Below are positions 15,695-26,400 of a stretch of 48,023 nt of DNA, piece after piece; the stretch's first letter is position 1, and every line of letters starts with the position of its first letter. This DNA is from an uncultured Lachnospiraceae bacterium (GTDB lineage Bacteria > Bacillota > Clostridia > Lachnospirales > Lachnospiraceae). The DNA lies in NCBI GenBank assembly GCA_910587095.1, contig CAJUMJ010000047.1:1-48023 (forward strand), read 5' to 3'. The notes below the pieces were generated by a model. The model worked only from the letters and a program-made list of their open reading frames with translations. It had not been told where the DNA came from and did no database searches. The translations under genes and the position numbers were made by a program.

Positions 15695-16367
15695 AAAAAA
15701 GATAAAGATTATGATAGCGGATGATGTGCCGCTGCTTCTGGAAGACATGACTGAACTGATTGACCGGCAGGAGGATATGGAAGTAGTCGGAACGGCGGGA
15801 AGCGGGAAAAGAATTGTCGAGTTGGCAAAAGAAGTGGAGTTTGATGTTATTTTGATGGATATCGAGATGGAAAGCTTAAATTCCGGTATCCTTGCGGCAG
15901 AGCAGCTACGGGAGGAACTTGGAGAAACAAATATTATATTTTTGACGGTACATGATACAAATGAGATGATTCTGACTGCGATGGGAGCAGGAGCAGTAGA
16001 TTATCTTGTAAAGGGATGTGGAGATGAAGAGATACTGAATCATATCAGAAGCGCCTGCAACGGGAATCCAATCATGGAACGCAAGGTTCATGATGTGGTC
16101 ATGCAGGAATATGTGAGACTGCAGAAGAGCGAGAAAAGTCTTTTGTTTTTTATTAACAATATCTCCGGCCTGACGGCCGCGGAAAGAGAATTGATCAAAA
16201 TGCTTTTGGAGGGAAAGAAGGTCAAGGAAATTGCGAAAGAGAGATGTGTGGAAATAGTTACAATAAAAACGCAGATTAAGGGGCTGCTTAGAAAATTTGG
16301 CTGCAGCAGGACAAAGGAAGTGACAAAGATCATTAATGATTTGAATCTGACACATTTATTTATGTAA
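15681..16367 (+). CDS. response regulator, NarL/LuxR type
   Basis: A 228-residue regulator. The receiver domain has the acidic pair in IADDVP, phosphoacceptor Asp60 in ILMDIEM, Thr in FLTVHD and Lys111 in YLVKG. A C-terminal LuxR-type helix-turn-helix (LTAAERELIKMLLEGKKVKEIA, then VTIKTQIKGLLRKFG) occupies roughly residues 165-225. The start is placed at ATG 15681, overlapping the kinase gene by 14 bases; ATG 15669 is an alternative. It is the cognate partner of the upstream kinase and probably regulates this transport cassette. Confidence 0.9.
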   Translation: MGENKKKIKIMIADDVPLLLEDMTELIDRQEDMEVVGTAGSGKRIVELAKEVEFDVILMDIEMESLNSGILAAEQLREELGETNIIFLTVHDTNEMILTAMGAGAVDYLVKGCGDEEILNHIRSACNGNPIMERKVHDVVMQEYVRLQKSEKSLLFFINNISGLTAAERELIKMLLEGKKVKEIAKERCVEIVTIKTQIKGLLRKFGCSRTKEVTKIINDLNLTHLFM

Positions 16368-16401
16368 AAAATGGGACGCCGGCGCGCTCGGTTCAGAGAA
16401 T

Positions 16402-16422
16402 GCTTCGCATTCTCCATAAACG
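16402..16422 (+). repeat. short hairpin related to the GGAGAATGCC module
   Basis: GAGAATGC-TTC-GCATTCTC between the regulator and chemoreceptor genes. The arms match the second hairpin of the multi-hairpin repeat, standing alone. It could slow transcription or protect mRNA. Confidence 0.5.
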
Positions 16423-16475
16423 GTTTACGCTGTCGTAATTTCATATAGAATAAAAAAAGATAGAGAGGGACATTC

Positions 16476-18392
16476 GTGAAATTTTTTGCTGGGAAAAAAG
16501 AAGGCGTTGAAAAAAGAATAAAGATGGATTTTCCTGATGTGGTCAAGGAGAGCTTAAAAAAACTCAAGAAGAATATTTTGGAGATGGGCTATATTGCCGA
16601 CGGCACGAATGTAGCCATTAATGCGGTAGGCAGTTCTATAGATGTAATCAGCGATGCGAATAGCGAGCTGACGTCACGGACGAAGGAAATAAATCAAAGT
16701 ACGGTCAAAATGGGTCATGTAATAGATCAGACCAACCAGTCTGTGGAGGATTTAAATGAGTCCGCGTCTATTATGCGTACCAGCAACCAGGAAGTAAGCA
16801 GTATTTTCAGAAAGTTAATGGAGGAAAATACAAACACGCAAGGATATATCGAAGAAATTGCGATAAATACCTTTGAGACAAATCAGGCGACCGGGGAGAT
16901 CCGGCAGGCAGTTGATATGATCAACAGCATTGCAAACAAGACAAATCTTCTGAGTTTAAACGCATCCATTGAGGCGGCAAGGGCAGGGGAAGCCGGACGC
17001 GGTTTTGCCGTGGTGGCAGGAGAAATTCGCGCTTTGGCGGAGCAGAGCAGGGAAAATGCGAAGGTAATCCAGGAAATTATCAGTTCTTTGGAGGAAAAAT
17101 CGAATAAGTCCGTTTCCAATATCAAAACCGTACAGAGCGCATTTGAAAAGCAGACCGAAAGTCTGGAAAAGACAGAAGACTTGATGGAAAAGACAAATCG
17201 AATGATAGAGGATGTCGCGGTAAGGATTAATCAGATTGAAACGAACTCAAGGGAGCTGGATGCAGAGAAGGATTTTATTATCAGCCATATGGAATCCCTC
17301 GAAAAGTTCAGTGAAAGCAACCATTCGGCAATGGAGAATATTGTCTCATACTTTAAACGTGTCGTAAAAAATTCGATGGATATCAGGGAGAAGGCTTGTG
17401 AAGTAACGGAGACCAGCGGAGAAATACAGGAATCTATCGGTAAGTCCGAAAAGAAAAAAGCAGCTAATTGCAGTTGCGCCCCGGAAACAATACGTGTCGC
17501 CTATATGCCTAATTATGGGAGCCTTTGCGCAATCGTCGCGGCAATCAGGAATGGGGCTTTTGAACAGGAAAATATGCACGTCGAACTTTATGAGTATGCC
17601 AACGGTCTTGAAATTATTAAGGCGATGGAAGAAGGAAAGATTGACTTTGGTTACATAGGCAATGGCGCACACAAATTCTGTATTCAGGGAAGAGCGCTGA
17701 TTATTCTGATGTCTCACTTGTCTAACGCGGAAGCCGTGATCGGAAACATGAAGCATGAAGTGAGGACGACGGCAGACCTGCGGGGCAAAAAAATCGGAAA
17801 TGTGGAAAACGCATCCAGTGAAACCATTTTGCGCCTTGCGCTGGACGCAGAGGGCATTTCAGAAGGGGATGTCCGGATCATCAATATGAAACCGGATGAA
17901 GTGGTGGCGGCAATGATGGACGGCAGTGTGGACGCCGGAGTCATCTGGTCTCCCTATACGTTAGATGTATTGAAACGTCTTGGAAACGATGCGGTCGTGC
18001 TTGCGAATAATATGACATACAACAGCAAGACGGCTTCTATTTCATCGTGGATTACATTGCCGGAGTTTGCAAAGGAAAATCAGGATAAGGTGCTGCGTTT
18101 TACAAGGGCGATTTATCAGGGGATGAATTACAGGGCAGTGGAGGGCCATGTGAGACAGATAGCCGACTGGATATCGGAGATCACTTCGATTGATAAGAAA
18201 AGCGCGTTTGAGCAGCGCAAGGATGCGCAATGGCTGACTTCCGGCTTTGTGAGTATAGGGGCCAAACGGGGTGACATAGCGGGATTTTACAAGATACAGC
18301 AGAGAGAATTTGTGGAATCAGGACAGGTACAAAATTCTGTGCCAATTGAGCGGTATGTTTTGATTGACAATATGATAGAGTCGGCAAAGTAA
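16476..18392 (+). CDS. soluble chemoreceptor (MCP) domain fused to an ABC solute-binding domain
   Basis: A 638-residue protein with no signal peptide and no membrane segment. Residues about 20-330 form a long coiled coil with the chemoreceptor signalling tip NKTNLLSLNASIEAARAG and GRGFAVVAGEIRALAEQS (about 153-190). From about residue 337 it is a complete NMT1/SsuA-type binding domain paralogous to the lipoprotein at 12951: both share VAYMPNYGSL, GYIG-GAHK, SSWI-LPEFAKEN and QRKDAQWLT. Binding domains of this class normally act outside the membrane, so a cytoplasmic one linked to a signalling tip suggests a sensor for imported ligand. It starts at GTG 16476 after GAGAGGG. No adaptation or flagellar genes are nearby. 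Confidence 0.88.
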   Translation: MKFFAGKKEGVEKRIKMDFPDVVKESLKKLKKNILEMGYIADGTNVAINAVGSSIDVISDANSELTSRTKEINQSTVKMGHVIDQTNQSVEDLNESASIMRTSNQEVSSIFRKLMEENTNTQGYIEEIAINTFETNQATGEIRQAVDMINSIANKTNLLSLNASIEAARAGEAGRGFAVVAGEIRALAEQSRENAKVIQEIISSLEEKSNKSVSNIKTVQSAFEKQTESLEKTEDLMEKTNRMIEDVAVRINQIETNSRELDAEKDFIISHMESLEKFSESNHSAMENIVSYFKRVVKNSMDIREKACEVTETSGEIQESIGKSEKKKAANCSCAPETIRVAYMPNYGSLCAIVAAIRNGAFEQENMHVELYEYANGLEIIKAMEEGKIDFGYIGNGAHKFCIQGRALIILMSHLSNAEAVIGNMKHEVRTTADLRGKKIGNVENASSETILRLALDAEGISEGDVRIINMKPDEVVAAMMDGSVDAGVIWSPYTLDVLKRLGNDAVVLANNMTYNSKTASISSWITLPEFAKENQDKVLRFTRAIYQGMNYRAVEGHVRQIADWISEITSIDKKSAFEQRKDAQWLTSGFVSIGAKRGDIAGFYKIQQREFVESGQVQNSVPIERYVLIDNMIESAK

Positions 18393-18415
18393 AGAGGTTT
18401 GCGGAAAGGAAAACA

Positions 18416-19204
18416 ATGGAATATCTGATTATTGTATTGGTTTGTTTTTTTTCCTCAGTCGTAGGCGCGATCTGCGGCATCGGGGGAGGCGTGATCATAA
18501 AACCGGTGTTGGATGCAACGGGCGTGATGGCTGTGACGACAGTATCCTTCTTGTCAGGATGCACGGTGCTTTCCATGTCAGTGGTTTCGCTGTATAAAAA
18601 TCTGAAGGCGAAGCATACATTCGCCTTCGACAAGGTATTTGCGACTGTACTGGCGTTTGGCGGTGTGGTTGGAGGACTGACAGGAAAGGAGCTGTACCAG
18701 GGGATTATCAGCCGTCTGTCTGACAGCAGCCGGGTCGGCGCTATTCAGGCTTTTGTTCTTATGGTGATTACCGTGGGGACGCTTCTTTATACCGTTTTTA
18801 AAGAAAAGATACATACAAAGAATTTGGAAAATAAGGTAATTATTTTTGTGATCGGCATTATATTGGGTATCATGTCTTCCTTTTTGGGAATTGGCGGCGG
18901 GCCGATTAATCTGGTTGTGCTGTTTTATTTTTTCTCCATGGAGACCAAACAGGCGGCTTTATACTCGATCTATGTCATTATGTTTTCACAGATTTCGAGC
19001 CTTTTGTCTACCGTGCTCAAAGGCAATGTGCCTCCCTTTGAGCCGGAAATTCTTCTTATCATGATTGGCTGCGGAATACTGGGCGGATTAGTGGGAAGCA
19101 GGATCAATAAGAAGATAGAAAATAAGACGGTAGACAAACTGTTTATGGGGCTGATGGGGCTTATTATCTGTATCAATATTTATAATATTTTCAGATATAT
19201 GTGA
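18416..19204 (+). CDS. TauE/SafE family membrane exporter
   Basis: A 262-residue membrane protein with about eight hydrophobic segments. The duplicated glycine motif typical of TauE/SafE (DUF81) is seen as AICGIGGGVIIKP near residue 20 and SFLGIGGGPINL near residue 157. Members export sulfite, sulfoacetate or related anions, or import some carboxylates. It lies 23 bases after the chemoreceptor fusion with a GGAAAGGA site, so it belongs to the cassette. In combination with an SsuABC-type importer, it hints at sulfonate handling, which is inference. A terminator follows. Confidence 0.88.
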   Translation: MEYLIIVLVCFFSSVVGAICGIGGGVIIKPVLDATGVMAVTTVSFLSGCTVLSMSVVSLYKNLKAKHTFAFDKVFATVLAFGGVVGGLTGKELYQGIISRLSDSSRVGAIQAFVLMVITVGTLLYTVFKEKIHTKNLENKVIIFVIGIILGIMSSFLGIGGGPINLVVLFYFFSMETKQAALYSIYVIMFSQISSLLSTVLKGNVPPFEPEILLIMIGCGILGGLVGSRINKKIENKTVDKLFMGLMGLIICINIYNIFRYM

Positions 19205-19235
19205 TATTAAAATATGTATAAAGAGAATCGATTGA

Positions 19236-19266
19236 AAATCCGCATTGTTAAAGTGCGGATTTTTTT
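19236..19266 (+). terminator. intrinsic terminator overlapping the carB promoter
   Basis: AAATCCGCA pairs with TGCGGATTT around a loop containing TTGTTA, followed by T7. It is nearly identical to the element at 559. Confidence 0.85.
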
Positions 19267-19273
19267 GTATACT
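19245..19273 (+). promoter_or_regulatory. sigma-A promoter of carB
   Basis: TTGTTA (19245-19250), a 17-base spacer and TATACT (19268-19273). The -35 box lies in the loop of the preceding terminator, as at 568. Confidence 0.75.
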
Positions 19274-19319
19274 TGTTCTTAGTACAGAAACAGATGAGAC
19301 AGAAGAACGGAGGGTAAAT

Positions 19320-22547
<3,228 letters not shown>

Positions 22548-22583
22548 TTGTCTGCCATAATAAGAATTCCGCGATTATGCGGG

Positions 22584-22601
22584 TTTTGGCGTTTCGAAAA
22601 C
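22584..22601 (+). terminator. small hairpin after carB
   Basis: GGCGTTT and AAAACGCC form a 7-8 bp stem around CG, followed by TGTAAAAA. It may end the carB transcript, but the T tract is poor. Confidence 0.4.
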
Positions 22602-22636
22602 GCCTGTAAAAATATATATGAAAGGATGGGAAGAAA

Positions 22637-23017
22637 ATGAAATTGTCTGTAGGAGAAGTAGGAAAGTGGGAGGTGTCCCTGAGAGAGGCGGGATATATGA
22701 GCGAGGAGGATCATATAATCGAGCATACGAAGGGCGATTTGTGGCAGATGATGTCGCAGACGAGAGGAAATTTCTTTTTTACGAATGAAAAATTTATCTT
22801 TGTCGGCGGGCTGCTCGGCACAAGCAACTTTGCCGTAAAGTACAGCGATATTAAGGAGATGAAGCTTGTCAATGTGGGAGGGGTGATCCCGATCATCCCC
22901 ACGGGACTTATGGTGATCTGCCAAAATCCCGAGAACGGGAAGAATGTGAAACACAAATGCTCTGTCATGAAGAGGAAAGAGTGGATGGAGTTTTTACGCA
23001 AAAAGGCTGGCCTGTAA
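22637..23017 (+). CDS. PH/GRAM-like domain protein
   Basis: A 126-residue protein without signal or membrane segment. The pattern (RGNFFFTNEKFIFVGG, then FAVKYSDIKEMKLVNVGGVIP, then a basic C-terminal helix KEWMEFLRKKAGL) is that of bacterial PH-like or GRAM-like domains, small beta-barrel folds of unknown ligand. The start follows AAAGGATGGG. It stands alone between carB and a repeat-rich intergenic stretch. Function not assignable. Confidence 0.7.
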   Translation: MKLSVGEVGKWEVSLREAGYMSEEDHIIEHTKGDLWQMMSQTRGNFFFTNEKFIFVGGLLGTSNFAVKYSDIKEMKLVNVGGVIPIIPTGLMVICQNPENGKNVKHKCSVMKRKEWMEFLRKKAGL

Positions 23018-23101
23018 AACTTTCCGGCGCACGGATGGATGCACGCAGGGCGCGGCAACCCGTATCTGACGGGAGGCGAAAACGGTGAATGGATGGCAGA
23101 A

Positions 23102-23265
23102 CTAGTACAGCAAATATTAAATAACTGACATCTTGACTTGTCTGATTGTTCATCTGCGGCGTTGTTATCAGTCAACGTAGCCACCGCTACGCCTCCTTCT
23201 TCCGCCTTGCATATGAAGCAATCATCAGCGTCAATATATCAGAAATTAATTATTTGCTGTACTAG
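23102..23265. mobile_element. MITE-like repeat with terminal inverted repeats
   Basis: A 164-base element bounded by perfect 15-base inverted repeats, CTAGTACAGCAAATA and TATTTGCTGTACTAG. Read on the minus strand, the interior contains TGCAAGGCGG...GGCGTAGCGGTGGCTACG, TTGACTGATAACAACGCC and GCAGATG. A related copy in the plus direction starts near 47900. No coding sequence and no clear target duplication. It is probably mobilised in trans or is a structured repeat. Confidence 0.7.
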
Positions 23266-23287
23266 AGGCGGAAAATGAGGCTTTTGG

Positions 23288-23316
23288 TTGACAAATATAT
23301 GAGATTGTGCTATTCT
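23288..23316 (+). promoter_or_regulatory. strong sigma-A promoter of the ABC exporter leader
   Basis: TTGACA (23288-23293), a 17-base spacer and TATTCT (23311-23316). It drives the leader with the 25-codon ORF and the terminator at 23516. Confidence 0.85.
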
Positions 23317-23361
23317 GTTGAAAAGTTTAACGAAGAGTCAGTATTTTACGGAGGAAAAGAT

Positions 23362-23439
23362 ATGATTAACAGGAATCTGGTCCCGTTTACGGTCGTCATG
23401 GGTATTGAGAAGATTTTTCAGATTACGGTCACAGCCTGA
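23362..23439 (+). CDS. 25-residue leader peptide candidate
   Basis: An ATG preceded by GGAGG (7-base spacing) opens a 25-codon frame (MINRNLVPFTVV..., ending ITVTA) and a TGA stop. It starts about 40 bases after the predicted transcription start of a strong promoter. Structured RNA (GGCGGC-AAAAA-GCCGC; a GGCC...TAAGAC/GTCTTA...GGCC stem) and a perfect terminator follow, then the ABC exporter operon. This arrangement is typical of ribosome-mediated attenuation. A free-standing small protein is also possible. Confidence 0.5.
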   Translation: MINRNLVPFTVVMGIEKIFQITVTA

Positions 23440-23515
23440 GGCGGCAAAAAGCCGCAGACGCATGGCCGTAAGACGGAAGGTCTTATTGGCCGTGCGGGAA
23501 TCAGGATTTCAGATA

Positions 23516-23571
23516 GGAGAACCGCATGGAAAGTACATGAAAATGTACCGAACACGCGGTTCTCCTTTTTT
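23516..23571 (+). terminator. leader terminator ahead of the ABC exporter
   Basis: GGAGAACCGC (23516-23525) pairs with GCGGTTCTCC (23556-23565). An internal hairpin GTACAT-GAAA-ATGTAC lies inside and T6 follows. It is expected to stop most transcripts from the 23288 promoter before the exporter genes. Confidence 0.85.
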
Positions 23572-23575
23572 GCGC

Positions 23576-23662
23576 GAATAAGCAGAGTCAGAAGGCGGAC
23601 TGAGTCGGCTTATGACGAGCAACGCGAACGAGAAAGACGAAGTCTTTCAAGTCTGCTTATTC
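23576..23662 (+). repeat. branched element with closing stem, copy 1
   Basis: GAATAAGCAGA (23576-23586) pairs with TCTGCTTATTC (23652-23662). The interior has GTCAGAAGGCGG, GGCTTATGA, GCGAACGAGA and the hairpin AAAGAC-GAA-GTCTTT. It lies just after a terminator and just before the ABC exporter ribosome binding site. Copy 2 is ahead of glnA (43388). Confidence 0.8.
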
Positions 23663-23691
23663 TGGCAGAGTCAGGAGAGGGGGAAACAAAA

Positions 23692-24528
23692 ATGCAGGCA
23701 ATCACGGTGGAAAATTTATCGAAGACATTCCGGGTAAAGAGGAAAGAGAAGGGGATGTATGGCAGCATCAAAGCGATCGTGCATCCGCAGACAGAGGAGA
23801 TCAGGGCGGTGAACGGGGTTTCCTTCTCGGTGGAGGAGGGGGAGATGCTTGCCTTTATCGGGCCAAACGGCGCGGGGAAGAGCACAACCATCAAGATGCT
23901 GACCGGAATTCTCTATCCGGATGGCGGCAAAGCAGAGGTGATGGGCATCGATCCCACGAAAAAGCGCAGACAGCTCGCCTATCTGATCGGCACGGTGTTC
24001 GGGCAAAAGGAGCAGCTCTGGACGCATCTGACACCCTACGACAACTTCCGGTTTTTCGGGGCGATCTACGATCTTTCGGAGCGGGAGACGGAAAGGCGGA
24101 TCGGGGAGCTTGCGGAGCGGTTTGGGCTGGGGAATTTTATTGACACACCTGTCAGAAATTTGTCGTTGGGGCAGCGGATCCGTTGTGAGATCGTGGCCTC
24201 GCTGATCCATAAGCCGAAGGTATTGTTTTTGGATGAGCCGACGATCGGATTAGACCCTGTGGTGAAGGAAAATGTGCGGGAACTGATTAAAGAGATGAAC
24301 AAAGAGGAGCAAACCACAATTTTCCTGACCAGCCACGACGTGGGGGATATCGAGAAGCTGTGCAGACGTATTATCATTGTGAACGACGGGCGGATTGTGA
24401 TGGACGATTCGGTGGAGCATCTGAAACACCATTATCCTGTTAAAGAGGCGGCGCAGGCGAATGAAGACTCCTTCGCGTCATTGGAGGAGATCATTGTGGA
24501 GATATACAAATCGGAGGAGAGTAGCTGA
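23692..24528 (+). CDS. ABC transporter ATP-binding protein (ABC-2 exporter)
   Basis: A 278-residue ATPase. Walker A is GPNGAGKST (residues 57-65), the Q-loop region is TVFGQKEQLW, the signature is LSLGQR (variant of LSGGQ), Walker B is VLFLDEPTIGLD and the switch is LTSHD. The GKxQLW and LSLGQR pattern is that of ATPases paired with ABC-2 membrane proteins of the PF06182 type. A GGAGAGGGGG site precedes it. The two membrane genes follow. The cargo is unknown; drug, lipid or peptide export is typical of relatives. Confidence 0.9.
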   Translation: MQAITVENLSKTFRVKRKEKGMYGSIKAIVHPQTEEIRAVNGVSFSVEEGEMLAFIGPNGAGKSTTIKMLTGILYPDGGKAEVMGIDPTKKRRQLAYLIGTVFGQKEQLWTHLTPYDNFRFFGAIYDLSERETERRIGELAERFGLGNFIDTPVRNLSLGQRIRCEIVASLIHKPKVLFLDEPTIGLDPVVKENVRELIKEMNKEEQTTIFLTSHDVGDIEKLCRRIIIVNDGRIVMDDSVEHLKHHYPVKEAAQANEDSFASLEEIIVEIYKSEESS

Positions 24529-24599
24529 CAGGGAGACAAAAGTTAGCTTTAGGGGAAGATCAAGATGGAAATCCGTCAATCGAAAGGGGTGACTGATAT

Positions 24600-25466
24600 A
24601 TGCGAAGAGTGAAGAGAGAGTTTGCTTCCGGCAGCTTGCGATGTCAGGCGGGAAGGGAGGCGCGTTGTTTGCCGTGGCGCAAGTATGCGGTTATTTACGG
24701 CTCTGTCCTGCTGGAAAATTTACAGTATGCAGCCAATGTGGCGATGGGATTTTTCAGTTATTTTGTCTTTATCTTCATTTTTATCAAGCTGTGGGAATAC
24801 ATGTACCGGACACCGGGGGAACTGATTGCGGGCTACACGAAGGAGCAGATGATCTGGTATGTGATGATGACGGAGATGATCTGGTTCGGCTCCAATGCCG
24901 CCTCTGTGGCAAAAGAGGTGTCGAGAGATATACGGGGCGGCAATATCGCTTACCTGATGAACAAGCCGTACCACTACACGTTGTATATTTTGGCCAAATA
25001 TACGGGGGAGTGGAGTGTCAGGCTTCCGATGTACGCTGCTCTTGCGGCGGTGATCGGGACGGTGATGGTTGGGCCCTTGCCCCGTTTTCCGCTTACCGGG
25101 GTTTGGGCGATGGTGGTCTGCGTGGTTATGGGGCTCACCATCAATGCGGTTTTTAAGTTGTGTATCAGTTTGCTTTCTTTCTGGATTGAGGATGCGACGC
25201 CTTTCCAATGGCTGTATGACAAGCTGATTCTTGTGCTGGGGACAATGTTCCCGGTTGAAATCTTTCCGGAAGTATTACAGCCGTTATTTAAGTTGACGCC
25301 GATCTATACGGTGTGCTACGGGCCGGCCAAGCTGATCGTGGATTTCAGTTTGAAGAAATGTGTGGAAATTCTGGCGGCGCAGGCTGTCTATCTGGCAGCA
25401 GGCTGCGGACTGATGTTTCTGGTTTACAGGAAGGGAGTGAAGAAACTGTATGTTAACGGCGGTTAA
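24600..25466 (+). CDS. ABC-2 family membrane protein (PF06182-like), first subunit
   Basis: A 288-residue membrane protein with a basic N-terminal tail of about 30 residues and roughly six hydrophobic segments. Motifs such as YTKEQMIWYVMMTEMIW and SRDIRGGNIAYLMNKPYHY match the PF06182 exporter family, which works as a two-protein membrane pair with a shared ATPase. It overlaps the next gene by 17 bases. The start at 24600 has GGGGTGA upstream; the tail may be longer than in relatives, and a later start is possible. Confidence 0.85.
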   Translation: MRRVKREFASGSLRCQAGREARCLPWRKYAVIYGSVLLENLQYAANVAMGFFSYFVFIFIFIKLWEYMYRTPGELIAGYTKEQMIWYVMMTEMIWFGSNAASVAKEVSRDIRGGNIAYLMNKPYHYTLYILAKYTGEWSVRLPMYAALAAVIGTVMVGPLPRFPLTGVWAMVVCVVMGLTINAVFKLCISLLSFWIEDATPFQWLYDKLILVLGTMFPVEIFPEVLQPLFKLTPIYTVCYGPAKLIVDFSLKKCVEILAAQAVYLAAGCGLMFLVYRKGVKKLYVNGG

Positions 25467-26244
25467 AAACCAACTGCGGGTGTGTCTTCTTTCTATTAAA
25501 TATAATATGATGCGGGAGATGGTGAACAAGGTCGCCTTTCTCACCAACGTGGCATTTATGGTGCTGAATAACGCCTCCATTCTGGTGCAGTGGTTTATCC
25601 TGTTTAGGCTGCGGGACGATGTGGGCGGATATACTTTTCGGGAGATTTTGTTTCTATGGGGGCTTATCGCGGCATCCTTTGGGCTTTCACATATTCTGTT
25701 CGCCCGTGTGTTTTCCCTGTCCGAGCTGATTATAGGCGGCAAGCTGGACGCCTATCTGGTACAGCCGAAAAATGTGCTGGCCAGCGTGATGACTTCGGCT
25801 ACGGATGTTTCCGCTATCGGCGATTTCATGTATGGTATTGTGCTGGTGTGCGTCTGTAAGCCGGGTGTCAGAGTTTTTTTTCTGTTTCTGCTGTTTACGG
25901 TGACAGGGGCGATTGTCTTCACGGCGTTTGCCCTGCTGCTTGGCAGCCTGTCCTTCTGGTTTGTGAGAATGGACATGTTCAGCAACCAGTTGATTCTTGG
26001 CATGGTCAGTTTTGGCACATACCCGGACGGCATTTTCAGAGGAGTCTCGAGGTTTTTCCTGTATTTTGTCATGCCGGTGGGAATGGCGGTCTGGCATCCG
26101 GTACATGTGATGACAAATTTCGATGCGGGGATGTTATTCACGGTATTCGGATATGTCTCTGTGCTGTCTGTGACTGCGGCAGCGGTGTTTTACAGGGGCA
26201 TCAGGAGGTACGCCTCGGGGAATCTGATGGAGGCGAGGATGTAA
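25450..26244 (+). CDS. ABC-2 family membrane protein (PF06182-like), second subunit
   Basis: A 264-residue membrane protein homologous in layout to the preceding one: six hydrophobic segments, with GGKLDAYLVQPKNVLASV corresponding to GGNIAYLMNKPYHY in its partner. It starts inside the end of the first membrane gene, so translation is coupled. With the ATPase it forms a complete three-gene exporter. Confidence 0.85.
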   Translation: MLTAVKNQLRVCLLSIKYNMMREMVNKVAFLTNVAFMVLNNASILVQWFILFRLRDDVGGYTFREILFLWGLIAASFGLSHILFARVFSLSELIIGGKLDAYLVQPKNVLASVMTSATDVSAIGDFMYGIVLVCVCKPGVRVFFLFLLFTVTGAIVFTAFALLLGSLSFWFVRMDMFSNQLILGMVSFGTYPDGIFRGVSRFFLYFVMPVGMAVWHPVHVMTNFDAGMLFTVFGYVSVLSVTAAAVFYRGIRRYASGNLMEARM

Positions 26245-26355
26245 ATGACGAAAGTTTTTCTTCCCTTTTCTTCCGGTACATGGTAAAATGCTGTTGCGGA
26301 CGAAGGTGGAAGGTTAAAAGAGGGATTTTTCAACCCGAATCAGAACGGAAAGGAA

Positions 26356-26400
26356 TACCACAAGTGCGTGGCCATCGGCGGCGTATTTGTGGTACTTTTT
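26356..26400 (+). terminator. terminator in the leader of the antiporter gene
   Basis: TACCACAA (26356-26363) pairs with TTGTGGTA (26387-26394), followed by CTTTTT. Upstream is GGTTAAAA...TTTTCAACC; downstream is a GC-rich GCAGC-GAAA-GCTGC hairpin at 26420-26433. It may end the exporter transcript or act as an attenuator for the antiporter. I could not match it to a known riboswitch. Confidence 0.55.
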
